A DNA stretch of 64,000 nucleotides, taken from assembly GCA_016748015.1 (NCBI GenBank), contig JAAOMT010000586.1, forward strand, positions 728,534 to 792,533, given 5' to 3'. This document shows, piece by piece, positions 1 through 9,217 of this stretch. The notes below the pieces were generated by a model that worked only from the letters and a program-made list of their open reading frames with translations, searched no databases and was not told where the DNA came from. The DNA comes from Geosiphon pyriformis. Taxonomy: Eukaryota; Glomeromycota; Glomeromycetes; Archaeosporales; Geosiphonaceae. The position numbers and the translations under genes are program-made. The first letter of the stretch is position 1. The number at the start of each line of letters is the position of its first letter.

Positions 1-1005
1 ACAATGCCAGAAGAACAAGATTTTTACCATACTGCACTCTCGGAAGATAGAGCTGCGGCACAACAACAATAAAACCCTTCTCATAATCACACCACTATTC
101 CACCAGCCCAAATTGCTGAAAATGCCAATCTCTCTAATATCTTTTCTTTTGAATTTGAAGCAAATGAATCACCATTCTTGCTTAGCAATGCAGCGGCTAA
201 TGAGCAAAAAGCTATCACTACAATGTACACAGAAGCTGAAGTAGAAGGAAAGCCAATTCGCTTGATCCTAAACAGTAGATCCGCCGGAAGCATTATCACC
301 TACCAGTTAATGCAACAGTTGAAAAGAAATGTTGACCAACCAGCTCAAACAGTAATCGTCACTGCCAATGGCATGAAAAAGACACCAGTAGGAGAAATTG
401 ACAATTTTCCATTCACTCTTGATGGAATCACCATTCCAGTCAAAGTTCTTGTAATGGATGCACCCCAGTATCAAGCTCTCGTCAGAAATAATTGGCTTCA
501 AAAAGCCAATGCTAATTTGAATTGGGAAACACAAGAGTTAACAATCTTTTACCAAGGACAACACGTCTGGGTACCTGCTATTTGTGGTACATTCAACAAA
601 CGATCTGAAAAAGCCCTGGCTTTTGAATTTAAACCAGAAGAAAAAAAACCAATAATCGAAACATTCATGGCTCTTGGATCAATGTCCAACTGGGCTGATG
701 AAACAGAACAAGAACATTTTACTCCACATACTAAACCCGAAACCTCTGGATGGAATATACCTTACTCAAAACTCGAACCAAAGAAACGATGCCCCTATAT
801 TCCCCTTAAATGTAAGGACTGTCACAAAAAACTATCATCAATGGGAGCCTGCATTTCACCTGAAGAAAAATATGAGAATTATACTTGTTATTACTGCAAG
901 GCTTACCACAGAGAGCGATGGGGCCATCTAATAAAAAGGAGTGGAAAATGGGACAACACCCCTTGTTTGACTTGTGGAGATATGCTACCAGAAGAATGCA
1001 ATTAG
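1..1005 (+). pseudogene. Element A pol N-terminal part: retropepsin-like protease and Cys-rich segment
   Basis: One frame runs from the window edge to 1005, broken by TAA at 70-72 and closed by TAG at 1003-1005 where element B keeps TGG (Trp). The protease region (about 215-500) has the LIL-x-S-x-SA retropepsin active-site neighbourhood. The catalytic Asp is Asn (271-273) and the following Gly is Arg (277-279), so it should not cleave. Residues encoded at 800-1000 form a Cys-rich segment with CKDC, CYYC and CLTC pairs, a likely zinc-binding module. There is no native start here because the frame continues from upstream of the window. Confidence 0.85.
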
Positions 1006-1017
1006 ATTGATGTAGCA

Positions 1018-1978
1018 ATGAGAGAAGACGTCTGTGATCAGACCTGCCAATATGCTTTATCAATTTCAGAAAAAGTAAAAAGAGGAACACCCTTTAATGC
1101 AGCATACAACAGTGCTCTCAACAAACTCTATCACTACCCTCATGATGCTGAGATAATTTTTGACCTAGCAATGGTATTAATTAATAGAGCTACCAAAAAA
1201 GATGTTCGTCAAATGAAGGAAGCAGAATACATTGAATACACTATGGAATTAGCTGGATTCGATTACGAAGATGAAGTAGAAGTCTACCACCAAATTGCAA
1301 GTCACACCTATCCAATCCAAGAAGCTCAAATTCAACAATTAGAGCAAATGAACATCAGGCTATGTGAAGAATGCATTATGCCTTGTGATAAACAATGGTG
1401 TCCTGAATGCTATGCTTTTAGTATCCCCTTGCCCAGTGAAAATGATGAAAATGAAATTGAATTTGGAGAACCTGAAGAAATGAAAGAAATTGAAACAACA
1501 CCCATCTACCTTATCAAAAATCAGTCTGCCTTACAACTTAAATACTTCAACAACAACAGACAAGGAATAAAACCCAAAAAAGCACACGAAATTGATGCTG
1601 GATATGATCTAAAATATCCAGGCAAGGATACTCTTGTTCTCAAACCCAAATCTCTCACAAAAATCAACCTCAAAATTGCACTCAAAATCCCACCAGGAGC
1701 AATGGTTCAAATTGCCTCCCAGTCCTCTCTGGCAAGCAAAGGAATCAATGTCAGAGGAGGAATAATCGATGCTGGATATACTGGAGACATAACAGTGATG
1801 CTTCAAAATGAAACTGACAAACCATTCAAGATTGAACATGCTGAAAAAATTGCCCAAGCTATTTATCTACCCCTAATCAACATTGTGAGTTTGCAACTAG
1901 TCAATTAAAAAGAGCAATTAGGAAAGAACAATAGAGAAACCCAAAGTTTTGGTTCAACTGGACAATTCACAGTTCCAG
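1018..1978 (+). pseudogene. Element A dUTPase domain of pol, with a second Cys-rich patch
   Basis: This is the same frame as the protease. Cys pairs (CDQTC, LCEEC, WCPEC) lie at about 1030-1410. A trimeric-type dUTPase domain follows: motif 1 AGYDL near 1594, motif 2 SSLASKG near 1723, motif 3 GGIIDAGYTGDI near 1757, motif 4 EKIAQAIYLPL near 1843, and motif 5 SFGSTGQF near 1945. dUTPase hydrolyses dUTP to dUMP and would limit uracil in the element's cDNA. A TAA at 1906-1908 (CAA in element B) separates motif 4 from motif 5. The catalytic motifs themselves look intact. dUTPase is known in some retroviruses and a few gypsy elements, and its position before RT is uncommon. Confidence 0.9.
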
Positions 1979-3804
1979 TTAATATAGCTCTTAACACACA
2001 AAACAAATCCCACCAGATTCTCAGACTTCCACAACCGATTACCATCTCACCCTTTGGAGAACATCTGGAAATCTACACCTGCCCAAAGCCAACAACCACA
2101 CAACAAATTTTTGAGTCCAATGAGCAAGTCTGCTTGGAACATAATATTTCGATCCCAAACATTTATATTCCAGAAGGAACAAAGAAAGTCTGAGTTATTT
2201 TTTACAACCCCAATAATTACCCCATAATTTTATTAAATAATTTAGAAATTGGAGTTATTCACAGTAATATATTTCAACAAAAATTACCCCAAACAGTCCC
2301 CAATTTCTCTAAAATTATTGAACATTCAATACCAAAAATCAACCCAAACCCCAGCTCTGAAAACTACCATGTTGTCATGGAAAAACTATCTCGAATTAAC
2401 ATGGGACAACTTGAACCACAACAACAAACCCAGCTCAAAGAACTAATTACAGAATTTGCTGATATCTTTGCCGAAAACAACAATGACTTAGGAAGAACTG
2501 ATTTGGTTTAACACCAAATCTATACAGGAAATGCCAAACCCAGGCGACAACAAGCCTACTGAGTTGCTCCAGAAAGTCACCAATTTATCCGAGAAGAAGT
2601 ACAATGAATGCTTAACAATGGGCTTATTCAACCATCAATAAGCCCATGGGCCTCACCCATGGTCTTAGTTAAAAAGAAAAATGGAAAGATATGATTTTGT
2701 GTTGATTACCGACAACTCAACAGTGTCACCATTGGGGATGCCTACCCTCTTCCCCGAATTGATGACATGTTGGATGCTCTTGGAAAGTCCAAATACTTTT
2801 CGACATTAGATTTAAAGAGTGAATACTGGCAAGTTTCTATGGACCCCAAAGACCGCCCCAAAACAGCATTCACCACTCAAGGAGGAAATTACGAATTCAA
2901 TGTAATGCCTTTCGGATTATGCAATGCATCAGCAACATTCCAAAGACTCATGGATATTGTTTACAAAGGCCTCCTTTGGAAATCAATAGTAGTTTATCTT
3001 GATGACACTGATGTTTATTCACCATCTTTCGAGCTACATTTAATTTACCTATGAGAAGTTTTTCAATGATTATGGAAAGCAGGATTGAAACTGAACATTG
3101 AAAAATGCTACTTTGGAAAAACAAGTTTAGCTTTTCTTGGTCACATTGTTAGCAAAGATGGAATTAAACCGGACCCCGGAAAAATCAGTACTGTCAAGAA
3201 CTTCAAGACTTCACAAAATACCACAGAATTAAGAGGATTTATTGGATTAGCATCCTATTACCGAAAATTCATCAAAGGATTCTCAGAAATTGCAAAACCC
3301 CTCAACCAGCTCACTACTAAAAATGTCAAATACAAATGGACAGAAGAACACCAAAATGCCTTCGAGATACTTAAGGAAAAACTCACAACAGCTCCAATCC
3401 TCACCTATCCAGATTTCAGCAACCAATTCTGGTTAGCAACTGACGCCTCTTATACTGCCTTTGGTGCCATCTTATCACAGTTAGATGACAATGGAAATGA
3501 GTGAGTAATTGCTTATGCTAGTAGAACATTAAAGCCAGCTAAAAAGAATTACCCCACAACAGAATTAGAAACTGCAGTAGTAATCTGGGCTCTACATCAC
3601 TTCAACCTTTATCTCAGACCCAAAGAATTTGATATTATCACTGATAATATTGGACTTAAATGGCTTCAGAACAAAAACACCCAGCTGAACGCAAAACAAA
3701 CCCAATAGACAGGATTTTTAGCTAATTACCAATACATTGTACACCACAAACCAGGAAAACTCCATACCAATGTTGATTGTCTCTCAAGAATAAGGCAAGA
3801 TTAA
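1979..3804 (+). pseudogene. Element A reverse transcriptase and RNase H
   Basis: Frame continues from the dUTPase. A linker (1979-2510) is followed by RT: SPWASPMVLVKKKNGK near 2640, FCVDYRQLN near 2695, LPRIDDMLD near 2750, and the catalytic box VYLDDT near 2992, which is intact. RNase H (about 3420-3790) includes LATDASYTAFGAIL and TELETAVVIWALHH. In-frame stops lie at 2509, 2560, 2605, 2692, 3052, 3067, 3502 and 3706. The stops at 2560, 2605, 2692, 3052 and 3502 fall where arginine is expected. The frame ends in TAA at 3802-3804, just before the integrase, which is in another frame. Confidence 0.9.
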
Positions 3805-3811
3805 AAAATGA

Positions 3812-5239
3812 AACCAACACCCATTTGAATTAACAGCATCAAAACAACAAACAATGAACCCCAAAAACTACAACAATCTCAAACAATATTTGGAGACATT
3901 AACAATTCCAACAGATTGGTTCTCAGACAAAAAACATTGGTTACAACAACAAGCCAAACAATATTTTCTACACAACAACATTATCTATCATCGAAATTTC
4001 AAAAACCCAACCAAACCACTCAGATTAATACAAGAACCAGAAAAAGAGACCATTTTATACAACATGCACTCGGATCCTTCATCAGCACACTTCAGAAAAG
4101 ATAGCACCACCCAAAGAACACTAGAATACTACTTTTGGCCTCGAATAAAAAAAGACATTCACGAATATGTCGAATCTTGTGATAGTTGTCAAAAAAGAGA
4201 AGGAACTCACCCTACAGAATCTTTAAATCCAATCAAAGTTGAACAGTCTTTTGACAGAGTTGGTATCGATTTAGTTGGACCACTATCTATCACCACTCAA
4301 GGAAACCGTTATATTGCAGTAGCTGTAGACTATCTTACTAAATGGCCTGAAGCCAGAGCCATTCAATGAGCAGATACGAAATCAATAGCAAATTTTATCT
4401 ACGAAGACATCATTTGTAGACATGGATGTCCAATTGAACTTTTATCCGATCAGGGAACACACTTTGTGAACAACCTGATACAAGAAATTTGTGAATGATT
4501 CAATGTCAAAAGACCTCTGTCTTCACCCTACTATCCACAAACAAATGGACTTGTGGAACGTTTTAACAGAACATTGTGTGAGTCATTAGCCAAAGTCTCA
4601 ACTGATTTTAAGCAAGAATGGGATCTCTTTATTTCATCAGTGTTACTAGCATATAGAACATTAAAACAAAATACCACAAAACACACACTATTCGATTTAA
4701 CTTATGGAAGGACAGCAACATTACCAATTAGTTTTATAGTGGAAACATACTCAGCACAACCAATTGATGAAAACAATTTCCAAGAAATGCTTCAGTGAAG
4801 AGCCTACACTCTGTTTAGCACATTAGAAGGAAAACGACAAATAGCAGCCACCCATATTGAACACTCCCAAGCTCAACAAAAAGAACGACATGATAACAAA
4901 TTGCCTTCAGTCACCAATGAATTTAAAATTGGAAACAAAGTTCTCTTACACAGAACTAAAGCTGAAAAACAATGGAGTGGAAAATTTGAAAATAAATGGA
5001 ATGGACCATTTTTTATCCATAAAGTCCTAGACAACAGATTATACAAGCTAAGACTTGATGACAAAATCCTAGCAAAAGTTGCACATGGAGATCATTTGAA
5101 ACACTATCATTCCAGAAACAATCCTGAACCATTAATTCCACAAATTGGTACACATTCCCCTTTGGTCAGTCCCGAAGATATTCCCCAAAACTTAGAACCA
5201 ATAGTTGTCATTGAACAACCTTCCAACCTGAACACTTAA
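3812..5239 (+). pseudogene. Element A integrase
   Basis: The integrase is in the next frame from RT-RNase H. The zinc-binding HHCC segment is near 4068-4200 (with SCDSCQK). The catalytic core has Asp in VGIDLVGPL near 4260, Asp in SDQGTHF near 4448 and Glu at 4556-4558 in LVERFNRTL, so the DD35E triad is intact. A C-terminal SH3-like region (KIGNKVLLHRTK, WNGPFFIHKVL) follows, then a tail to TAA at 5237. No chromodomain is visible. In-frame TGA codons at 4367, 4496 and 4796 break it. At 4796 element B retains CGA, and at 4496 element B has CAA. Confidence 0.9.
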
Positions 5240-5355
5240 TTTAATTTTACTAGTTATTTTCTTATAATTTAGAAACAATCTCACAAAAACAAAACAAAAA
5301 TAACATAAAAACTCATACACCAAAAATAATTTTCTTTTATTTCAAATTGCTTATA

Positions 5356-5595
5356 ATGACTATTCCTCAAAACATTCAACAATTATCCCAAAAACTAATG
5401 TTAGCTTTAAAAACAATACCCGAATTATCCATTACTGTTATTGGAAACCACATTAATTATACCCAAACAGAAGTAGTTACAAATTAGCCCCAAACTCACG
5501 AAAATATCACCCATATAAGAAGAACACAAGAAGTTATACTGGAATTCACCTGCCAGAACTTTTAAAGCTTGCTTTAAGAGAAAACCTAATGCTCA
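5356..5595 (+). pseudogene. Element A third ORF (ORF3), N-terminal part, cut by gap
   Basis: ATG at 5356 lies 117 bp after the integrase stop. The predicted protein begins MTIPQNIQQLSQKLMLALKT and is nearly identical in its first 45 residues to the third ORF of element B, and related to those in C and D. A one-base loss relative to B near 5486 shifts the frame. Past that point the other frame again matches B, including an Arg CGA codon that is TGA in B. The rest is lost in the N run. I do not recognise the family. Its position after integrase is where env-like or accessory genes sit in other LTR elements, but I see no signal peptide or membrane segment. Confidence 0.7.
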
Positions 5596-6544
5596 NNNNN
5601 NNNNNNNNNNNNNNNNNNNNNNNNNNNNNNNNNNNNNNNNNNNNNNNNNNNNNNNNNNNNNNNNNNNNNNNNNNNNNNNNNNNNNNNNNNNNNNNNNNNN
5701 NNNNNNNNNNNNNNNNNNNNNNNNNNNNNNNNNNNNNNNNNNNNNNNNNNNNNNNNNNNNNNNNNNNNNNNNNNNNNNNNNNNNNNNNNNNNNNNNNNNN
5801 NNNNNNNNNNNNNNNNNNNNNNNNNNNNNNNNNNNNNNNNNNNNNNNNNNNNNNNNNNNNNNNNNNNNNNNNNNNNNNNNNNNNNNNNNNNNNNNNNNNN
5901 NNNNNNNNNNNNNNNNNNNNNNNNNNNNNNNNNNNNNNNNNNNNNNNNNNNNNNNNNNNNNNNNNNNNNNNNNNNNNNNNNNNNNNNNNNNNNNNNNNNN
6001 NNNNNNNNNNNNNNNNNNNNNNNNNNNNNNNNNNNNNNNNNNNNNNNNNNNNNNNNNNNNNNNNNNNNNNNNNNNNNNNNNNNNNNNNNNNNNNNNNNNN
6101 NNNNNNNNNNNNNNNNNNNNNNNNNNNNNNNNNNNNNNNNNNNNNNNNNNNNNNNNNNNNNNNNNNNNNNNNNNNNNNNNNNNNNNNNNNNNNNNNNNNN
6201 NNNNNNNNNNNNNNNNNNNNNNNNNNNNNNNNNNNNNNNNNNNNNNNNNNNNNNNNNNNNNNNNNNNNNNNNNNNNNNNNNNNNNNNNNNNNNNNNNNNN
6301 NNNNNNNNNNNNNNNNNNNNNNNNNNNNNNNNNNNNNNNNNNNNNNNNNNNNNNNNNNNNNNNNNNNNNNNNNNNNNNNNNNNNNNNNNNNNNNNNNNNN
6401 NNNNNNNNNNNNNNNNNNNNNNNNNNNNNNNNNNNNNNNNNNNNNNNNNNNNNNNNNNNNNNNNNNNNNNNNNNNNNNNNNNNNNNNNNNNNNNNNNNNN
6501 NNNNNNNNNNNNNNNNNNNNNNNNNNNNNNNNNNNNNNNNNNNN
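5596..6544. other. Assembly gap (949 N)
   Basis: All bases are N. By comparison with element B the gap should hold the rest of ORF3, the polypurine tract and about the first two thirds of the 3' LTR of element A. Confidence 0.98.
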
Positions 6545-6884
6545 TTATTTTCTTTTATTTTCTTATTACAATCATTAGGGTAGCCTACAGACAAAATTCC
6601 TGTAGAAGAGTTGACTTTCACAGCAAAGTAACTACACATTTTTAGTGAGCTTCTAGACAAGCAATTCCTGAAAAAGAGTTGACATTTACTACAACGTAAC
6701 TACATAAAGCAACTGGCACGGAATTGGCCATTCCACTCATAAGCCCAGCAAGTTCAAATTATAGGAGATAATTTGAAGTTAAAAATTCAGTTACTGGAGG
6801 TTCAACCACATCCAGAAAACATGAATTCACAGCAAATAAGTATCAACAACATTTAAGAAAAGAGACCAAAAACCTTTGGTAACA
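6545..6884 (+). repeat. 3' LTR of element A, terminal part
   Basis: This stretch is a plus-strand copy of the last third of the family-1 LTR seen complete at 53071-54053 and 61972-62954 on the other strand. It includes the shared segment GTAACTACACATTTTTAGTG and ends in TAACA at 6884. The next bases belong to the gag of element F. Confidence 0.88.
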
Positions 6885-8067
6885 GTGCCATGGTGTAGTA
6901 GTCCCTTTTGATAGCTAATATTTGATGCAGGATTTGATTAAATCGTCCGAGATAAGTAGTTATTGCTTCGTGATCTTTTTGTTTAATTATGCTGAATTGA
7001 TTCTGCAATTGGATTAACGTATTGGGGTCACAGAAGTATTGCAGAAATGTGAGTTTAAACTCGGTAAAAGAGGTAGGCTTCTCTGCCAGGCTCTGGTACC
7101 ACAAATTAGTGGTTCTGGTCAGAAAAAACGGCAGTGCCTGAACTGTGCGGTCATCATTCCAACTGTTAGCAGTAATTGCTTTTTCAGCGTCCATGATCCA
7201 AGAATATACATTATCTTCTTCACCAGAGAATTTTTCCAATTTAGCAATATCCTGGTAAGCCATGATCTGGTTAATGGGTGGGGTGTTACTGGTTATGTTT
7301 AAAGGGATTGGTGTTCGCATATTCAAGTGTTCTCTAGGTGCTAATGTTAGTTGCTTTCCTTTGTTGCTTGAACCAATAGGTTGTAAGATAGCTGTTTTTT
7401 CTGTCAGGAGAGATGCTGATTCTACTAGGTTTTGTGCTGATGGCTGTTCCTAAGTTGACAGGTTTCCTTCTGTTTGACTGGCTGCTGGAGTAAGATTTCC
7501 AAACAGCAATCCATATTCTTCTAATGATTTGGTCCAACTGTATTGATTCCAAGAGTGTGGATTTCCAGGAGTTTGTGGTGTTTCCAACTGGGTTTCCGGG
7601 GGTGAGTTGAATACAATTCTACTTTGGGGTGTCTAATGGTATAATGGAGTTGTTGAGAAGAGGACCCTTGGTTTTTTGTTGACCATGGACTTGGCTTGAG
7701 CAGTTATGGGGTTGTTGGATTTGTTTTCGTATTTCTCAGAGTCGGATTCCACTGGTTGTTGTACTTGAGGGAATTGTTGTGCCACGTAATATTTAATGTC
7801 TGTATTGATTATGCGCAGAGTTTTAGCGATTGCTCAGGTAGTTGTGGCTGTTGAGTATCTTAGTAAGCTTTGATGAATTTGTTCTCCAAGTTTTCCTGTA
7901 TCAGTTGTGCAGCCTAACAAGCAGTCGATTTTTGTGTTGATATAGTTACAAAAATCACTTTCTGCATAAGCGATTTCTGCTGGTATTCCTAGATCTTTTT
8001 GAAAGTATTGAAATAGTGCTTTTCCATACGAGGAGTGGTCCTTTCCTATTGTTTCAATAGTCGCCAC
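6885..8067 (-). pseudogene. Element F gag, truncated by insertion of A
   Basis: ATG at 8065-8067 opens MATIETIGKDH, a helical N-terminal domain also seen at the start of gag in E2, G, E1 and B. It includes LGIPAEIAYAES and a YIN-containing helix. A linker rich in Pro, Ser and Thr follows with stops and frame changes between 7834 and 7334. The gag core (7326-6885) has FSGEEDNVYSWIMDAEKA and TNLWYQSLAEKPTSFTEFK, typical of Ty3/gypsy capsid with its conserved Trp/Tyr. The frame then runs into the LTR of element A, where the native gag is cut. The zinc knuckle and pol are missing on this side. Confidence 0.8.
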
Positions 8068-8110
8068 TTTTATGTATTTTTGGGGGTGCTCTGTCTCTGT
8101 GGATTTATAA

Positions 8111-8129
8111 CCTCACAGGGAGCACCAAA
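8111..8129 (-). promoter_or_regulatory. Primer-binding site of element F
   Basis: Minus-strand TTTGGTGCTCCCTGTGAGG follows the LTR end (CCCATAATA). The TGG after TT is the expected complement of a tRNA CCA end. The related sites are TTTGGTGAACCCTATGAGG in G (12248-12230) and TTTGGTGCTTTATGTGAGG in E2 (39733-39751). I could not assign the tRNA. Confidence 0.6.
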
Positions 8130-8512
8130 TATTATGGGTAAACTTGGTGGGTATGGGAAATGGTAATGTTTGGTGCTCTCAATTATTGATGATGCGTCTT
8201 CCATGTAATTCTGTTGGCTTAATCTTGATTATCAGTCTCTAAAGATCTATTTCTGGATGTGAATTTTACCCATTAAGTTCTTTGGTTATAAGACACAGAG
8301 TTTGTTTTTCATCGATTGCAATGTTTTTTATAAATGTGAGCTTTCTTCTCCGAACTAACGAGTGCAGTCGTTAGGGTCTGGTATTGTCTTTTTGCCTTTC
8401 CGGTAAGCTAACAAGATAATGTTAATATCCAAAATTTAGGGAGAGCTTCCCTCTTTTACCAGGCTATTACAAAGTCTATTCCCAGACAGTCGATTTTACT
8501 ATGTTGCCGCTC

Positions 8513-8513
<1 letters not shown>

Positions 8514-8556
<43 letters not shown>
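8514..8556 (+). repeat. Poly(A) run, 43 bp
   Basis: There are 43 consecutive A residues inside the family-2 LTR, poly(T) in the element's own orientation. The matching position in the G LTR is not a comparable run. Confidence 0.95.
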
Positions 8557-8558
<2 letters not shown>

Positions 8559-8974
8559 AAAGAGAGAAAAAATAAATTAGTATCATCAATCACTGTGATC
8601 AAGAGCGATTGGTCCAAATTGTTAATAGGTTTGAGGTGGTTATGCTAAAAACATCTGTTCTAGAATGGAGGTACGAAACAAGGGTTAATTCACATAAAGT
8701 TCATGAAGTTTGAGAACATGAATTCGTGATTCTGATTTCTTTTAATAATTGGTTTATTTCAGGAGATGAAATAGGGAAGATAATAAAAGATGAAGGGGTA
8801 TGGATATTTTAATTTCTGATCTAGAGGTTTGTATCTATTTTTTCTTCTCTGTTTTTTCTCACTTCTACAACTACTTGCTTTTATATATTCTTTTGGTTTT
8901 ACAGGATTGCTTTCAATTGTCTCGCTATCACTAGCTATTGCTTTGTTGTTTCTGTTATTGCTTCATTTTTCTAT

Positions 8975-9166
8975 GTTATCGTTAGTTATCCTATATTATA
9001 ACACGTTATCTGACGTTATTACATGTTATTCTGTGTTATCCTGCGTTATAATACATTATCCTACGTTATTGCATGCTATTCTGTGTTATCCTGCATTATA
9101 ACACATTATCCAACATTATAACATGTTATCCAATATTATTACGCGTTATTCTGTGTTATGTCATGT
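8975..9166 (+). repeat. 10-bp tandem repeat (GTTAT-N5), about 19 units
   Basis: Successive 10-bp units begin GTTAT, ATTAT or GCTAT (for example GTTATCCTGC, GTTATTCTGT, ATTATCCAAC). Some stretches suggest a 20-bp higher-order unit. The same array exists in the G LTR at about 13185-13300 in an A/T-shifted form (GTATTATTTT, ATATTATTTT). The array therefore belongs to the LTR family and is not a local expansion. Confidence 0.88.
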
Positions 9167-9217
9167 TTTGGTCACATTTCTTTATAACTTTGGATCAGTT
9201 TTTCTACTCGGGTAATA

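Larger units (their letters stand above)
1..6884 (+). mobile_element. Element A: Ty3/gypsy LTR retrotransposon, decayed, 5' end outside window
   Basis: In order, the stretch holds a retropepsin, a Cys-rich segment, a dUTPase, RT-RNase H, an integrase, a third ORF and the 3' part of an LTR ending in CTTTGGTAACA at 6884. The RT-RNase H-integrase order defines Ty3/gypsy. Its gag and 5' LTR lie before position 1. The pol reading frame is broken by many stops and one frame change, so this copy is dead. It is closely related to element B on the opposite strand, which supplies the comparison used to locate domains and mutations. Its 3' LTR abuts the gag of element F, so A was inserted into F. Confidence 0.93.
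6885..9217 (-). mobile_element. Element F: Ty3/gypsy, 5' LTR and gag only, interrupted by element A
   Basis: Read on the minus strand: LTR (9217-8130), primer-binding site (8129-8111), gag (8067-6885), then element A. Everything downstream of gag would lie on the far side of A, before the window. Its LTR is the same family as that of element G and starts directly inside the G pol reading frame, so F most likely inserted into G in the same orientation. Confidence 0.75.
8130..9217 (-). repeat. Family-2 LTR (5' LTR of element F)
   Basis: The 1088-bp LTR is bounded on the plus strand by TATTATGGG (8130) and GGGTAATA (9217), decayed forms of TGTTATGGG and its inverted partner. It aligns along its length with 12249-13352. 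It contains a 43-bp poly(A) run and a 10-bp tandem repeat. Long hydrophobic frames across it are by-products of the T-rich repeat. Confidence 0.75.

Noticed and set aside
2560-4798. Possible reassignment of TGA to a sense codon
   Set aside because: TGA falls where Arg or Gln is expected, not one fixed residue, TAA and TAG also interrupt the elements, and the host genes read with the standard code.
5589-6660. Long open frames on both strands over the N run
   Set aside because: They consist of undetermined bases and carry no information.
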